Shown here piece by piece: positions 35,596 through 47,969 of a DNA stretch of 64,000 bases. The stretch lies in NCBI RefSeq assembly GCF_019578655.1, contig NC_063257.1:31903159-31967158 (forward strand), in the 5' to 3' direction. Both the position numbers and the translations under genes were made by a program. Source of the DNA: Ricinus communis (taxonomy: Eukaryota; Streptophyta; Magnoliopsida; Malpighiales; Euphorbiaceae). Within the stretch, counting starts at the first letter, position 1, and every line of letters starts with the position of its first letter. Under the pieces are notes generated by a model, which ran no database searches, was not told where the DNA came from, and saw nothing but the letters and a program-made list of their open reading frames with translations.

Positions 35596-37266
35596 ATGTT
35601 AGAGCGCACCAAACAGCAGCCTCCACGATAGGCCTAGTATAAGAGACGTCGCACAGATGCAGATGCTTCTACTTTTCAGCAGCAGCATGGTCCAGGACCA
35701 CCACCACCAGCACCAGTACCAACATAGCCGCAGCAGCCAACCAGACCTCAGAGACTCTTAGCACTACCACCAGCTCCCGCGCGACACCGAATTCTAACTT
35801 TTCAGTCTGCAGACCACGAGTAGCGCTTCCAATCTCTTCGATGAAAGCAAGTAGGGACTAGACGATGCATTGACTTTACTGCACTAGAGAGGGTCGGACT
35901 AGCCCCAGAGGTCGGAGAGCTCTTTGAGACCCTACCTTATGCTCGCTTCTTCGACATCATTGAGCCTACCTACCGGGAGATCACTATAGAGTTCTGCAGC
36001 AGTTTCTTTCTCCAACAACAGATCACTGATTAGCATCAGCCAGATGCCATTTCTTTCAGGCTGGGGGGCAGGCAATTTTCTATGACGGTGCCTCAGTTTG
36101 GGATGCACTTGGGACTATGGACTCAGCATGAGATTACCGGAGAGGCTTACCAGGGATGTCTGTATACTCACCCCATCCCTTATGAGAGGATGTAGGGTTG
36201 AGATTGTGACTAGACTAGAGAATTAATATTCGAGCCACTCGAAGGCATCCAACATTTCAAATCGGCTCCGATATCTACATTCACTTATGGTATACACCAT
36301 TACAGGTAGAGGAGAGAGCTTTGGGCTAGTGATACAGACCGATGTCTTCATCCTTTAGGCACTACACCAATGCAGGAAGCTGGATTTGGGTTATCTCTAG
36401 CTAGTCAGATCAGGACCTTTGTGAGGGAGTCCAAGAAGATACATCTCGATTTTGGCCCCTAAATCACACCGTTAGCTAGGAGGTTGGATTTTTTGGATGG
36501 CTGTTTGGATGAGCTGACCTAGATAGGGGACATGTAACTAGTGAGAGTCCGCCAGATGATTAACATGCGGATGGTGGCAGCTTCTCAAGGGCCCCATGGC
36601 ATAGAGTACAAATTAGTTAGCCGAATCCAGCGGGAGGCTAGAGAGGCTAGAGCTGAAGCACCACAGGACCCAGCTGTAGACGTACCAGAGCTCAGACCAT
36701 GAGACGTACCTGACCTAGCGGGTGCTTTCGCCCCCTCTCCTGGTGCTTCCTCTTCATACACTGCCAGCACTTATAGTGCTCAAATAGGTGCTCTTGCAGA
36801 TTGCTTAGACAAGATTTTAGACCTTCAACAACAATGTTTTACTGAGTTTAGGCTGCTCCGGGAGGAGACCAGAGCATAGCTCTAGGGTTTTAACGAGGTA
36901 CTGCAACAGCTTTTGGAGGGCCTCAAAAGATAGGTTACATAGGCCGATCAGATGGCAGCTCAGCTCCAGCGGATGGCCGATTCCGGCAGGGATGATGGAG
37001 TGCAGGGATTCTTTGATAACTTGGGTGATATTGAACTGGACCTTAGCGGTTATATCTTAGACGCGACCCAGCCTCCACCAGTTTCAGCTGCTACTCAGAA
37101 CCCTCCATAGTCTACTAGCACAGCTCCTGCCAATGATGCACCGATACCTCCACCAGCCTCAACTTTCACTCAAGGCCCTCCACTGACCACTAGCACAACT
37201 CTTGTCGAGGACACACCGATTTTCACTCTCCCAGCCTCAGCGGATGATCAGGGTAGTCTCCACTAA
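35596..37266 (+). pseudogene. ATHILA ORF (env-like position) of element A, nonsense-decayed
   Basis: One frame of 557 codons from ATG 35596 to TAA 37264-37266 with no frameshift but 19 internal stops by my count: 14 TAG, 3 TGA and 2 TAA. It begins MLERTKQQPPR, has a Pro/Gln-rich lead, then CIDFTALERVGLAPEVGELF, EITIEFCSSFFLQ and ISFRLGGRQFSMTVPQFG, resembling the ATHILA ORF-1 family known from plants. Later come MINMRMVAASQGPHG and a Ser/Pro/Thr-rich tail. It lies between pol and 3' LTR, where envelope-like genes of other gypsy groups sit. Its function in Athila is not established, and no membrane segment is obvious. Confidence 0.8.
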
Positions 37267-38847
37267 TTTTTCTTTCAGTTTTTTTATACTTTTATTTACT
37301 TTATTTTCATACATCTTATGTACTTGAATATTATTGCTTTTCTTATTTGTACTTCCCATGCGGGGTACCCATTTTGTTTTACACTGAAGAGAGTGTGTTC
37401 TTCAAGTGTGGGGTGGGTAGTTCCTTTCTATTTCTTATGATTCTTTTGGATGTGTCTGAGATGGCTACCGCTGATGATATATATTGTTAGGATGTTAGGA
37501 TACTATGTTTTTATGCACTTGAGTTATGCTATTTTTAAGCTGATTGACGATTTGATTTATAAAATTGCCGTTACTTTTCTTTATTGTTCATTGTCCTTGG
37601 AAGACAATTAATGGTGTTTAATACATCAACTCTGTCAGGTTAAACTGGTGTTACTTACTTGTTTCTCGAGTTATCGAATTTTAGCTTAGAATGTTGATTA
37701 TGTCATACGCATGTATTTCTTAAGTGATGACTCAACTAATGATGTTGAGAATAATGCCACATTTCAAATGTGAGATTTTGAGCCATTTTGAGCATTCATT
37801 ATACATATGCTCTTTATATTTCTTGTTTGAGTGTGCATTGTATTTGGTTTTGCTTCTAAAACTTGCTTTGTAATGCTTGTTGAGGTTACATGAATTTGTA
37901 AATACCAGGAGATGATCTGGGCAATTTAGGATTTAACACACTTGGCTAAAAGCCTACCCTTTGTATTTTCATTAGTTAGCCATGATTGAACCTTTACCCC
38001 TTTCTTTATTTTTTTTACACTATTTCACACTTTACTTTTTAGCATTTTCATTTCAGCTTTCTTTTACCTTTATGCTAGAATTTTTATGATTTGCTCACTC
38101 TTATTTGGGATTAAAATGCCATTTGCTATGTTGGTAAATTCACTAAGTCCTTTTGATATTTTAGATGCTCCCTTCAATCCAAACTGTATTTTTGCTCTTT
38201 ACTTTATTCAGTTGTATGCAACAGTTCTCTTATAAGCCGCTAGTTCAGTTTTCTTTATAAAAAAAACAACAAAACTTTTTACTTCTTTATCTCTTTATTG
38301 GATTTATAGTATTTTCGAGCATTATTTTACAAATTGAGGATTTAGTGAAATATTTATGTATTTTTGGGAATTAGTCCTTTGAACATACATTGTTGTTTAT
38401 TGTAAGAATATTCAGTATTTTCACACCTCTTTTCCAAATCTTTATACCTTTACCTTAGCCCCATTACAACCCTTGTAAAGACCCTTTGATTTTGGTATTC
38501 ATTTGTTCGCAGTAGCGGAGATAAGATTTATAAGCGAGCTTATGGCAAGTGGGTTTTGTGCATTTGCTTTGAGGGATTTATTTTTCACCTTATACACAGT
38601 TTGAGTGACTTGAATGATCCCTGTGAGGCATTGCTTTTTTATGTTTGTTATTGAGTTGTTGTTTAAGTTACTCATGCATTAATATTATCTCAATTCTCTG
38701 TTAATGATTTGCAACTTGACTTATGATTGAGTTTCTTTTGAGATGTGTTAAATGCTATTTGTTATAGCCTAGGGGCATGAACTGCATTTTTATGAGTTGA
38801 GTTGTTAATTGCTTGAGGACAAGCAAAAGCTTAAGTGTGGGGTGATT
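37267..38847 (+). other. 3' UTR and polypurine tract of Athila A
   Basis: Noncoding. It shares blocks with the 3' region of B, e.g. GCTTGAGGACAAGCAAAAG before the tract AAGTGTGGGGTGATT (38833-38847). No genes. Confidence 0.85.
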
Positions 38848-40250
38848 TGATGTGCATAATTTGACATATATTTTTGTATATTATTGAGCATTTTCTTAGC
38901 ATTTATTGTGTTTTTATTCCAAGATCACCCATGTTGTCTCCTTTTGTATTCCAGGAGATTTTATAGGTCCATCATCAGTGTTCGAGCAATTTTAGATTAA
39001 TTTTAGGCAAAAGCGGACGTAATTAGAAGCGTTTGACCTTGGGTTGTCTTTTAGGAGGCCAACATGGCCCATGTGTGTTTGAGCCCGTGTAGAAATTCCC
39101 AAGCCATGTAGCTTAAGCACTTTGAAGCAACACAGTTCCTGAGGAAAACACGCTCCAGAGCACGACCCGTGTTAGCTAACACGGGTGTGAACATGCCCAT
39201 GTTAAAGCACAGTATAAAATTGGATGAGCCAGTAAAGAGAAGAGGTTCCACGATTTTGACTCTTCATCCTTCTTTGTAATTTCTCTAGACACGTTTCAGA
39301 CATCCCGAGGCGGCTTCCAGGAGAATGATTCCACCTTTTGACATCGGATTTGTGATTCTTGGATTCAATTGAAGATTAAAGAGGAGTTTTGAAGTAATTT
39401 AAAAGGCATTTTGGAGATCAATTGCAATGTAGATCAAGGCTTTGAGTTGTTCATCCAATTCTAGGAAAAGAGTGTATATGTTTCGATTTCTTTATCCTTT
39501 AAATGCTTTTCTATTTGTTTATGAACATGTGTAGCTAGATTGATTGAACCTATTTGGGTTCCTTACTATATTGGCTTTTGTACTGAATTGTTAAGATTGT
39601 TTGAGTTTCTTTTCTTGTATTCTTTTTGCAATTAATAATAAAAATCCAGTTTTCTTTACATTAAATGTGTTGATTACTGTTCATAGAATTCTTTTAGTAA
39701 TTGAGAAATTCAAATGGAATTTAGAAATTTAATTGCAAGAACAAGTTAATTTTCACTTATAGATAAGGTTAATTAATTTTTCGGATTAAGAATTAACAAA
39801 GCTTAATAGTGGTGGATTAAAGCTAAAGGCTAACTTAATAATCGATCGTTAGGAAGAGATTCCAACTTTAGGTTCTTAGGTTTAGGAATTCGGTTTTCTC
39901 GAGAGGGAAACCGAATTCAGTTTAGAATCCATCCATGGGTTGCATAATCGTACTCAACAATCTGTTATCTTTTGTTTAGTTGCCAACTAGTCTAGGTCCT
40001 CTTTGGGTTTGCTTTCTTGTCTTGATTATTTCTTTTTCTCATTCACTTTCGCATTACATTTAGAATTCAACTTTTAGTCATTAATAAATTTAGAAACCTC
40101 TGTTATTAATTTTAGGCTAGATTAGAAGGAGCGAGTAGTAACTCTAGGACTCACTTTCTCGAGGGATGCGATACGTTTAATACTTGTTATTATGCTAGGC
40201 TACATCGATAGGTTTACTGCCTTAGTTGTAGTTGCATAAGCATCGCATCA
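38848..40250 (+). repeat. 3' LTR of Athila A (1403 bp)
   Basis: It starts TGATGTGCATAA after the polypurine tract and ends AGCATCGCATCA before AAACA. The first ~445 bp match 13318-13761. Parts of the second half resemble the B LTR, showing common descent. Confidence 0.93.
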
Positions 40251-40255
40251 AAACA

Positions 40256-40560
40256 CAAATATGATATAGTGCCAGTTTTCAAACAATTCAAATCCTTAGT
40301 TGAATATTATTTTATCCCCATAATTCAAATAGTTTATACAGATGGAAGGGGTGAAGCAACAAGTCTTGGTCATTTTCTATTACGAGATGGCATTCAACAT
40401 CTCAAGTCGCCTCCTTATACACCTGAACATGTTGGTACAGTTGAGCGCAAACATCGATATATTGTCGAAACAACACTCACACTTCTTCACCATACCTCAT
40501 TGCCTCTAAAATACTGGTCCTTAGCCTTCTAAACAACAATTTACCTTATAAATCACATGT
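40256..40560 (+). pseudogene. Copia integrase, continued after the Athila insertion
   Basis: Continues the frame broken at 13312: KYDIVPVFKQFKSLVEYYF, then IVYTDGRGE with the second catalytic Asp, PPYTPEHVGTVERKHRYIVE with the catalytic Glu, and ALPLKYW-like text. It runs into stops near 40530. Confidence 0.88.
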
Positions 40561-40599
40561 TATCACCAATTACTCAAAACTAATCACTTTTCTTTCATT

Positions 40600-42290
40600 T
40601 ATTTTGTGTCTCACCTAATTACTCTACTTCAAATAAATTTGGTTGTCTTTGCTACCCTTGGCTTCGATCCTATACCACTCATAAATTGGCACCCAAGTCT
40701 TGTCCATGTGTTTTTGTTGGGTACTCCATTACTCACCATGCTTTATATTTGTCTTGACCTAAACACTAGTAAACTTTTCATCTCTTGTCATTTATGCTTT
40801 CTGAAAAATATATTTCCCTTCTATTCACATAATTCTCTTAATAAATCCATAATATTTTCAACTAGCAAAGATTGGATTTATAATTCAAGCATATCTCCTG
40901 ACACTATTTTTGATTCTGGAAGTCTACTTCTCTCGACTAAAAAGGATATCAACTTGTTACCATCATCTCTAAAGTCTTTTCCTCTTTAGTCCAAATCTTC
41001 CTCACCAAACTTATTCCAATATGGCACTCTCACATCACCTCCTTATCCTACAACCTCATCCATCAGGTCAACTACTCAACATTCAGCCTTCTTAACTGCC
41101 ACTCGCTCCGAATCTTCATCCAAGAACATCTCCTCTCCTTTACAAGTTAGCCACTAACCCTCTAACTCTAGTCTTTCTTCTTTATCACTTGAACCCCATC
41201 CTTATAACACTAGGTTAAGAAATAATATCATTAAGCCTAAACAGATTCTTGATCTTAACACTATAACAGCTCTTTCACTTATTGAACCCTCTATATAGAA
41301 ATAAGCCCAAAAACATTTTGCTTAGCTTCAAGCTATGGGTGATGAATTTAATGACCTTTAGCCAATAAAACTTGGATCCTAGTTCCTCGCACCCCTGCAC
41401 AAAACATTATCGGTTGCAAGTGGATCTATAGAATCAAGAAAATCCAGATAGAACCCTTAATCGATATAAGGCTCATTTAGTGGCTAAAGGTTTTCATCAG
41501 CGATCCGGTATTAATTTCTTCGAAACATATAGTCCCGTGGTTAAGCCTAATACCATTTTTTTTATTACTTGCTTTGGCTATCGCTAATAGTTAGCCTATC
41601 CGTCAATTAGATGTAAATAATATTTTTTTACAAGGTTCATTATCTGATGAGGTATTCATGGATCAACCTTCAGAGTTTGAAGATCCTACCTATCCCAACC
41701 ATTTTTTTAAACTTCAAAAAGCAATATATGGTCTTCAACAAGCTCCACGTGCATGGTACCATGAACTTTGAACCTTCTTGCTCTCTACAAGCTTCACCAA
41801 TTCTCAGTCAAATGCTTCTCTTTTCATGCTTCATAGTGTAGACTCAATTATTTATCTCATTGTATATGTTGATGATATTATCGTCATGGGTCCTATACAT
41901 CAATTATAAGAAATTTTATTTCAGTTCTTGCTCGAGGCTTTTCACTCAAAGACCTTGGCACTCTATCATACTTCCTTGAAATTGAAGCTCACTTTACTCC
42001 AGCTAGTTTATTTCTTTCTCAAAGAAAGTATATCAGTGATCTACTACATCAGGTGCACATGTCAAAGGCTAAACCTGTCTCCACTCCTTTAGCTATAATT
42101 GAAAGTCTCAAACTCTCGGATGGCAGCCTCTTCGTTGATGCAACTCTTTACGGACAAGTACTTGGATCATTACAATACCTTTCTTTGACTTGTCATGATG
42201 TGTCCTTTGCAGTCAACAAGTTGTCCCAATTTATGCACTCACCTTCTACACATTTAGGTATCTTACAGGCACTCTTGACTTTGGTTTGAT
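40600..42290 (+). pseudogene. Copia integrase tail and reverse transcriptase, decayed
   Basis: After a degraded linker, RT is recognised by QLDVNNIFLQGSLSDEVFM (about 41606), AIYGLQQAPRAWYHEL, and the catalytic YVDD at 41865-41876 (LIVYVDDIIVMG). Then LGSLQYLSLTCHDVSFAVNK follows near 42155-42215. Frameshifts and stops are common. RT copies the RNA in the particle. Confidence 0.87.
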
Positions 42291-42795
42291 GCTTTGCAAG
42301 GGGTCTTCTTTAAATCTCCATGCCTTTGGTCGATACGGATTGGGCAGGAGATCCCAATGATCGCACATCCATTACTGCATATATTATGTTCTTTGGTTCC
42401 TTTCCTATCTCATTAAGTTCTAAAAAGTAAAAAAATGTTGCTCACTCTTCCATCGAGACTGAATATCGTGCCATAACTACTGCTGAAATTAATTGGTTGA
42501 CTAACTTACTCAGTAAATTACACATTACTTACCTACCTTTTCGATCATCTATTGTGATAATGTTGGAGCTAGCTATGTTTGTGGTAACCCGATTTTCCAT
42601 TCAAGTATGAAACACATTGCCATCGATTTTCACTTCATTCGAGATCAAGTTGCTACTGAACGATTACGAGTTTCTCATGTTCACACCTTTGATCAACTTG
42701 TTGATTCTCTCACCAAGCCCCTTGCCACGTCTTCATTTTCAAACTCATCCATCCAAGATTTGTGTCCTCAACGAACAATCAATCTTGCGGAGGCA
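42291..42795 (+). pseudogene. Copia RNase H and C-terminus, decayed
   Basis: VDTDWAGDPNDRTSI-like text near 42330, SSIETEYRAITTAEINWLTN, MKHIAIDFHFIRDQ and FDQLVDSLTKPL are the hallmarks of the copia RNase H end. It stops at the LTR border. A purine-rich GCGGAGGCA precedes the LTR. Confidence 0.87.
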
Positions 42796-43017
42796 TGTTA
42801 AGCTAATATCAACAATCAAGCCATAATCCTCTCCACTAAATCTGGCTAGACTTATTTGCATCATTATTATGTAATATTCTGTAATTACTTTGCATATATC
42901 TAATTAGCTTATTTAGTTTAAATTCCTAATTTATACCTACTGGAAACTTGTATATATTTGACTATTCTTAATGAATAAGTAGAGCCTTTTACATTCATTA
43001 TATCCATAAAAACTTTA
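42796..43017 (+). repeat. 3' LTR of the copia element
   Basis: 222 bp from TGTTAAGCT to AACTTTA. It pairs with 11307-11528, and GTTGC follows. Confidence 0.93.
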
Positions 43018-43041
43018 GTTGCATTGTCGATTATGTTGTGA
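43018..43041 (+). pseudogene. Last codons of the GRF-type gene beyond the copia element
   Basis: GTTGC is the target duplication. From 43023, A TTG TCG ATT ATG TTG TGA completes the hydrophobic C-terminal segment begun at about 11280. Confidence 0.65.
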
Positions 43042-43434
43042 GTAGGGAGTTTTAAATAGATTGATGAAGCCTTAAATTATGCAAAACCTTGTAGTTGATG
43101 ATGAATTTTGCAGTAAATGAAAAAAATTTTTGCAATATTAACACATTGTTTTTGTTGGTAATATGAGCCCTATTTTAGTTAGTGATTGTATATTGCATCA
43201 TTAGCACACTACTAATAAAATGATCAATACTAACATAAGTATATGAGATAATTCCCTCAATTGGATTGAAATAATAATCTGTTCTTACATAAACAAAAAT
43301 GAGATGATACCAGCAATTTAGCTCAATAATAATAGAACCTCAAAATGATCTAAAATGCACAAAATGAGTTCAATTACAATTGATAAACCAAAAAAAAATA
43401 TTTGAAGATGTGCTAATTCCCTTATTCCTTTGAA

Positions 43435-44300
43435 GCCGTAGTACTACTTGTTTCTTGGACATACTTCTCATTTTAATTTTTGCTAGATCTCTTTCTTGTT
43501 ACAACTATCTAATAGTAACACATGCTTTGCCTTTCCATTTTAATCCAGGAGGCTTGTATCCTAGATCTCTAGTGACAGCTGCATAACTCTTTACTTGATT
43601 GGTTTTTCTAATGATCCTACCACCTGGACCACCAAACTACAAATAAAATAGTTATCAATGCACATTGATCTATATTTGATAATGAAATTAAATTGTTCAT
43701 AGAAATAGATTTTCTTACTTTCTCCATTGTGAAACCTGTTCTTTCATTAATGTATACCGTAACTCTAGTAAATGGTTTCTTAGTAGGTCTAGGCGATTGG
43801 AATGCAATGGTGTTTGGTCTTTTGCTGGCCTTGGTACTTTGTGAAGACTGAGTAGGAACACTACTTGCACCAGCAGAAGACTGTGAACCACCTGCAATAG
43901 TAGATAACTCTGCACTACATTGAACTCCAAATATATTATTAGACCTACTAACTTTAGCAGTGCAACCTCCACCTTTGCCACCTCCACCTCTGCTACCTCC
44001 ACCTTTGCCACTTCCACCTATGCCAACTCCAGCATCAACAATATTTAATGCACTAACATTAACTCTACTATTAGCACTTTCTGATCTTTTTACATCAACA
44101 TTTGAGAGAATCATATTTTCCTGTTATACAACATGAATTACATAACTCATTGCAAAAATGCATATCTCATAAAAAAATTAAAATTGCATAGCAGGCTAAT
44201 AAATTAAAATTAATAAATACCTTAGGTTCTTAGACCCCTTTTATGGGCAGTTGGCTTTATTATGTCCTATTTTTCTTGCAAATATAATTAAACAAACACA
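43435..44300 (-). pseudogene. C-terminal tail of a MULE-type transposase or related protein
   Basis: Read on the minus strand. Near 44240-44280 is a zinc-knuckle-like IGHNKANCP. Then comes the open frame 44114-43617 with VDAGVGIGGSGKGGGSRGGG, a Ser/Thr-rich part, and RVTVYINERTGFTMEK. A GT-AG intron (about 43725-43637) leads to FGGPGGRIIRKTNQVKSYAA and KPPGLKWKGKACVTIR. There, two stops replace probable Gln codons. A zinc knuckle followed by a low-complexity basic tail is usual at the C-terminus of plant MULE transposases. The core domain is not visible on this strand. Confidence 0.5.
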
Positions 44301-45054
44301 TCATTATGACAACAAAAAATAAGAAATCAAATTCGTAATGCAGCTGAAAGTCAGTTTTCACCATTCAAATCAAGTTTCAACTCATAACTCATACAGGTAT
44401 TTTTGGAGCTAAAATAGTAGATCAAGAAAAAAATTGCATCAAAATATATCAAAATCAAGGTAAAAACAAAAAGAAACCTTTAATTAAAGTTCAGTATATT
44501 TGAAAACAATGCTTTATAATTCTGCAAAAATAACAAAAACCTACTGTACGTGTAATGTTATGATAATATATTGAAGGAATTCCTTGTAATAACAATTTAT
44601 TTTGAATTTTAGTTCAATCTTAAAAAATTGATGCATCAATGTGTGTTTTCAAAATTTTATAAGATTATAAGATATATAATATATATCTTTTTAGTATTTT
44701 AGCAGTGTCTTTTATAAATTTATAGTAATGAACATAGAGTATATCAAAAGTATCTCTTTTACATAAAAAATATTTATTTATTTATGATTTTACACATATT
44801 ATTTATATTGTAAATATATATGAAAAGATACAGTAAAAATATATTTTAAATATCTAAATAATATCTTTTTATACTACTGAGTAATAACTTAATATAGTAC
44901 AACTTTAACTAAAACAATCATAAATACACAGCTAATAGTATATTAAGAGTATCTTATTAGTATATTGTACTTGATTTTATTTAAAATAATTTTTTCTATA
45001 GAAATGGAAGCAATACCAGTACTGGTGCAATACAATGGATAATGGTATTAAAAT
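44301..45054. other. AT-rich spacer between divergent MULE pieces
   Basis: No gene seen. Short AT-rich motifs of the form AGTATCTT(A/T) and GTATATT recur here and through the next 6 kb. Confidence 0.5.
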
Positions 45055-47770
45055 ATGAACTTTGTTAACTTTGAAGTTTATGGCATTCTGATTCCAAGGA
45101 TTTCAAACTTCTCTACATTAATGGATATTCTATTAAAGCAAATAGAAAGCAAAAAAGAGGTGAATAAAGTACACATTCAGTATAAAGTGAAGGACAAATA
45201 TCTACTACTAAAAATACAAAATGATTCAGATTTGGATAAAAAACAATAAGCAAATTATACAACTTATCTACTTTACATTATATTTATGACTAAGAGAATC
45301 GAAAACATAATATCTGCATCAAGTCCAAGATCAACAAATATGGAACTCACAATTTTTCAAGAAAATGCAACACCATGAACATCAGAGTTAGAACAAAGTT
45401 CAACAAATGAAGCTGATAAAGAAAGAATTCCAGAGTTTCATTGAATTTGCAAATGCTATAAGCAAAACATTGTAGAAGCAAAAAAGAAAAAGGAAGATCA
45501 AGAGGCGGAAAGTGACAGTATTGATTCAAGAATAATTAATAACAAGAACCAATTAGAGATTGAGCAAGGACAAATATATAGAAACAAGAAAGTTCTAAAA
45601 ACAGTCACGAGCTTCTATACACTATGGAATCACTTCCAATACGAAGTGATTAAGTCAATATCACAATGAATATCTAATGCTATGCATAGAAGATAATTGC
45701 AAATGGTATTTAAGAGCATTAAGATATTCAAAGTCAAAGATGTTCAAAATCAAAAGACTAAATAACATTCATAATTGCTCTTTGGAGATAAGATTCAATG
45801 ACAATCGACAGGCAACATCAGATATTATACAAGTGGATCAAATCAAAGTACCTTGATGTCAAAATTATATACACTTCGAATGATATAATAAGGGACATGA
45901 AGCAAGACTATGGTATTTCTATAAAATATGGAAAAGCATAGAGATCGAAGGAAAAAGCTTTAGAAAAAATCAGAGGTAAAATAAAAAAAACTCTTACGAT
46001 TTAATATTAATGATGTACATATATGTTATGTCATATCTTTTAGATATCTCGTATCTAATAACCAAAACAAAAATCTAAATTTAAAAAACAACATGTGATA
46101 CAGTTATATGGTATACTCATGATATACTAGTAGTATTTTATTTAATAAATTTAACTAATATTTCTCGATTACTAAATTAACTTATACACATACCATAAAT
46201 ATCTTTTACATATTTCGTTACTAAAACTCAAAAGAGAAATTTAAATTAATAAGTAATATTAAATACAATTGCATAGTATATTTATGATATACTAGAAGTA
46301 TCTTATGTAATAAATATCTCATACTTGCAGGTAATCTAGAACAGTCTTATCAACTGGTACCAAATTATTTTATACATATTGGAGAATACAAATTATGGTT
46401 CAATAGTTGATCTTCAAAGAGATGATAACAACAGATTTCGATATGTCTACATGGCTCTAGATGCATCAATCAACGGATGGAAATACTGCAAGCCCATAAT
46501 GGTGGTAGATGAAACTTTCTTAAAGACAGCCTATATAGGTACTCTACTTTCAATAGCAACACAAGATGGAGGTGGCTGAATCTTTCCTCTTGCATTCTAC
46601 ATAGTAGATTTAGAAAATGATGCATCATGGTAATGGTTTTTTCAAGATTGAATAAACCTTTTAATTCAAGAAGTGGCATGTGCATGATTTTGGATAGGCA
46701 TGAAAGTATTGAAACTTCTATCAAAAAAATAAATCTAGAAGTATTTCATGGAGTTTGCATGTATCATTTGTTGAACAACTTGAAAAGCAAATTCAAAAAA
46801 AATTCAAAAAGAAATCAAGGACTCTTTTATACAGCAGTAAAGTCATACAAAGTTGAGGAATTCAACTACCACATAGAAGAACTACAAAGAATACATAAAG
46901 GTATCAAACTTTATCTACTGCAGGTTAGGTAGCACAAATAAGCAAGAGCATACTCCTAAAATAATATATACTCAACAATAACATCGAACATAGTTTAATC
47001 TTTGAATGCAACAAATAGGATTGCTAGAGAGCAACCAATTACAACTCTACTTGAGTACCTACGAGCTCTAATTCAAGATTGGACTTGAAAAAATAGAAAT
47101 ACTGCAAGGACTACATTCACAGAGCTATTAAAAAGAGTAGAAGAAATGTTAAATGAAAACTACATCTTATCCATGAAAATGCAGGTATGATTCAAAAAAT
47201 ATATACTATCACAAAATATATCAAAAATATATATTTTAAATATCTTGTTATAGAAAAATATGAATAAAATATTTTTCAAATAATGCTAAAGTATACAAAT
47301 AAATAGTATCTAATTAATAGCTTTTTAAAATATACATTTTTGCAGTTGAAACCATCCAATGACCAAATGTATGATATGATAGATAATGGCTCAAAAGTTC
47401 AAATTGATATGACAAAAAAAACATGCAAATGCAATAGATTCCAAATTGATAAGATACCATATTGTTATGTATAAGTTATCATAAACAAACGTAATCTGGA
47501 TCCATATGGATATTGTTTATATTACTACACTAAAGAGACAATATTGACACATATGAAGCAAATATTTTTTCAATTGGAAACGAAAGCACATGGAATATAC
47601 CAAAGATAGTGAAATATAAAGTTGTTCTACCATTAGAAGGGATGACTAAATCTGATAGACTAAAGAAAAGAAGTATCAAAGCACCGTGGAATACTACAAG
47701 ATAAAGCAACTATAGAAAATGTGAACAACTTGTACATAATAGGAAAATCTGTAGAAATCCAATAAAGAAA
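45055..47770 (+). pseudogene. MULE (MuDR-type) transposase, decayed
   Basis: The start holds a PB1-like segment (45055-45240: FEVYGILIPRISNFSTLMDI). Then comes the MuDR N-terminal motif DMKQDYGISIKYGKA followed by a TAG (about 45895). The MULE DDE core follows: SIVDLQRDDNNRFRYVYMAL, CKPIMVVDETFLKTAY with the first Asp, MILDRHESIETSIKK with the second, and FHGVCMYHLLNNLKSKFKKN. After the core, LLEYLRALIQDW and MLNENYILSMKMQ lead to a GT-AG intron (47187-47345). The SWIM finger follows (KKTCKCNRFQIDKIP, its later Cys/His lost). Near 47710-47765 is a CCHC-like knuckle remnant. Many stops and frame breaks make it inactive. It would bind the element's inverted ends and cut DNA. Confidence 0.9.
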
Positions 47771-47925
47771 AATTTAATAAATAATGAGTTTATAGGACAT
47801 ATAAAATTTATTCATTATCACTTTCATACTTTATGAATTTTATTTTAAATTCCAGATATATGAATCTAAACAAAAGAAGTTTACTAAGAAAGTACACTAC
47901 AAGGATATTTGTGGTATATTAACCG

Positions 47926-47929
<4 letters not shown>

Positions 47930-47961
<32 letters not shown>
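47930..47961. repeat. TA dinucleotide microsatellite
   Basis: About 16 TA units without interruption, then ACACAC. It lies at the left edge of the 495-bp tandem repeat. Confidence 0.95.

Positions 47962-47965
<4 letters not shown>

Positions 47966-47969
<4 letters not shown>

Larger units (their letters stand above)
13318..40250 (+). mobile_element. Athila-type Ty3/gypsy retrotransposon A, carrying nested elements B and D
   Basis: It is bordered by TGATG...CATCA LTR ends and the AAACA duplication, inside the copia integrase. The order is truncated 5' LTR, gag, protease, RT, RNase H, integrase (interrupted by B at 18616-28644), a noncoding spacer (interrupted by D at 29827-35103), ATHILA ORF, 3' UTR, polypurine tract and 3' LTR. 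Without B and D it is about 11.6 kb, usual for Athila, although about 1 kb is missing between the 5' LTR and gag. Pol motifs (DLG protease, [13 protein letters not shown] after integrase) are of non-chromodomain Athila type. Confidence 0.93.
11307..43017 (+). mobile_element. Ty1/copia LTR retrotransposon, outermost of the nest, interrupted at 13318-40250
   Basis: It has 222-bp LTRs at both ends, a 5-bp GTTGC duplication, a Met-tRNA-type PBS, and gag, protease, integrase, RT and RNase H in copia order (integrase before RT). Without the inner Athila insertion it is about 4.8 kb. The two LTRs differ at roughly 25 of 222 positions by eye, and all domains carry stops and frameshifts, so this is the oldest insertion in the nest. 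It lies in the last exon of the GRF-type gene. Confidence 0.93.

Noticed and set aside
35596..37266. Envelope gene of a retrovirus-like element
   Set aside because: The position is env-like, but the sequence resembles the ATHILA ORF family and shows no signal peptide or clear membrane segment.
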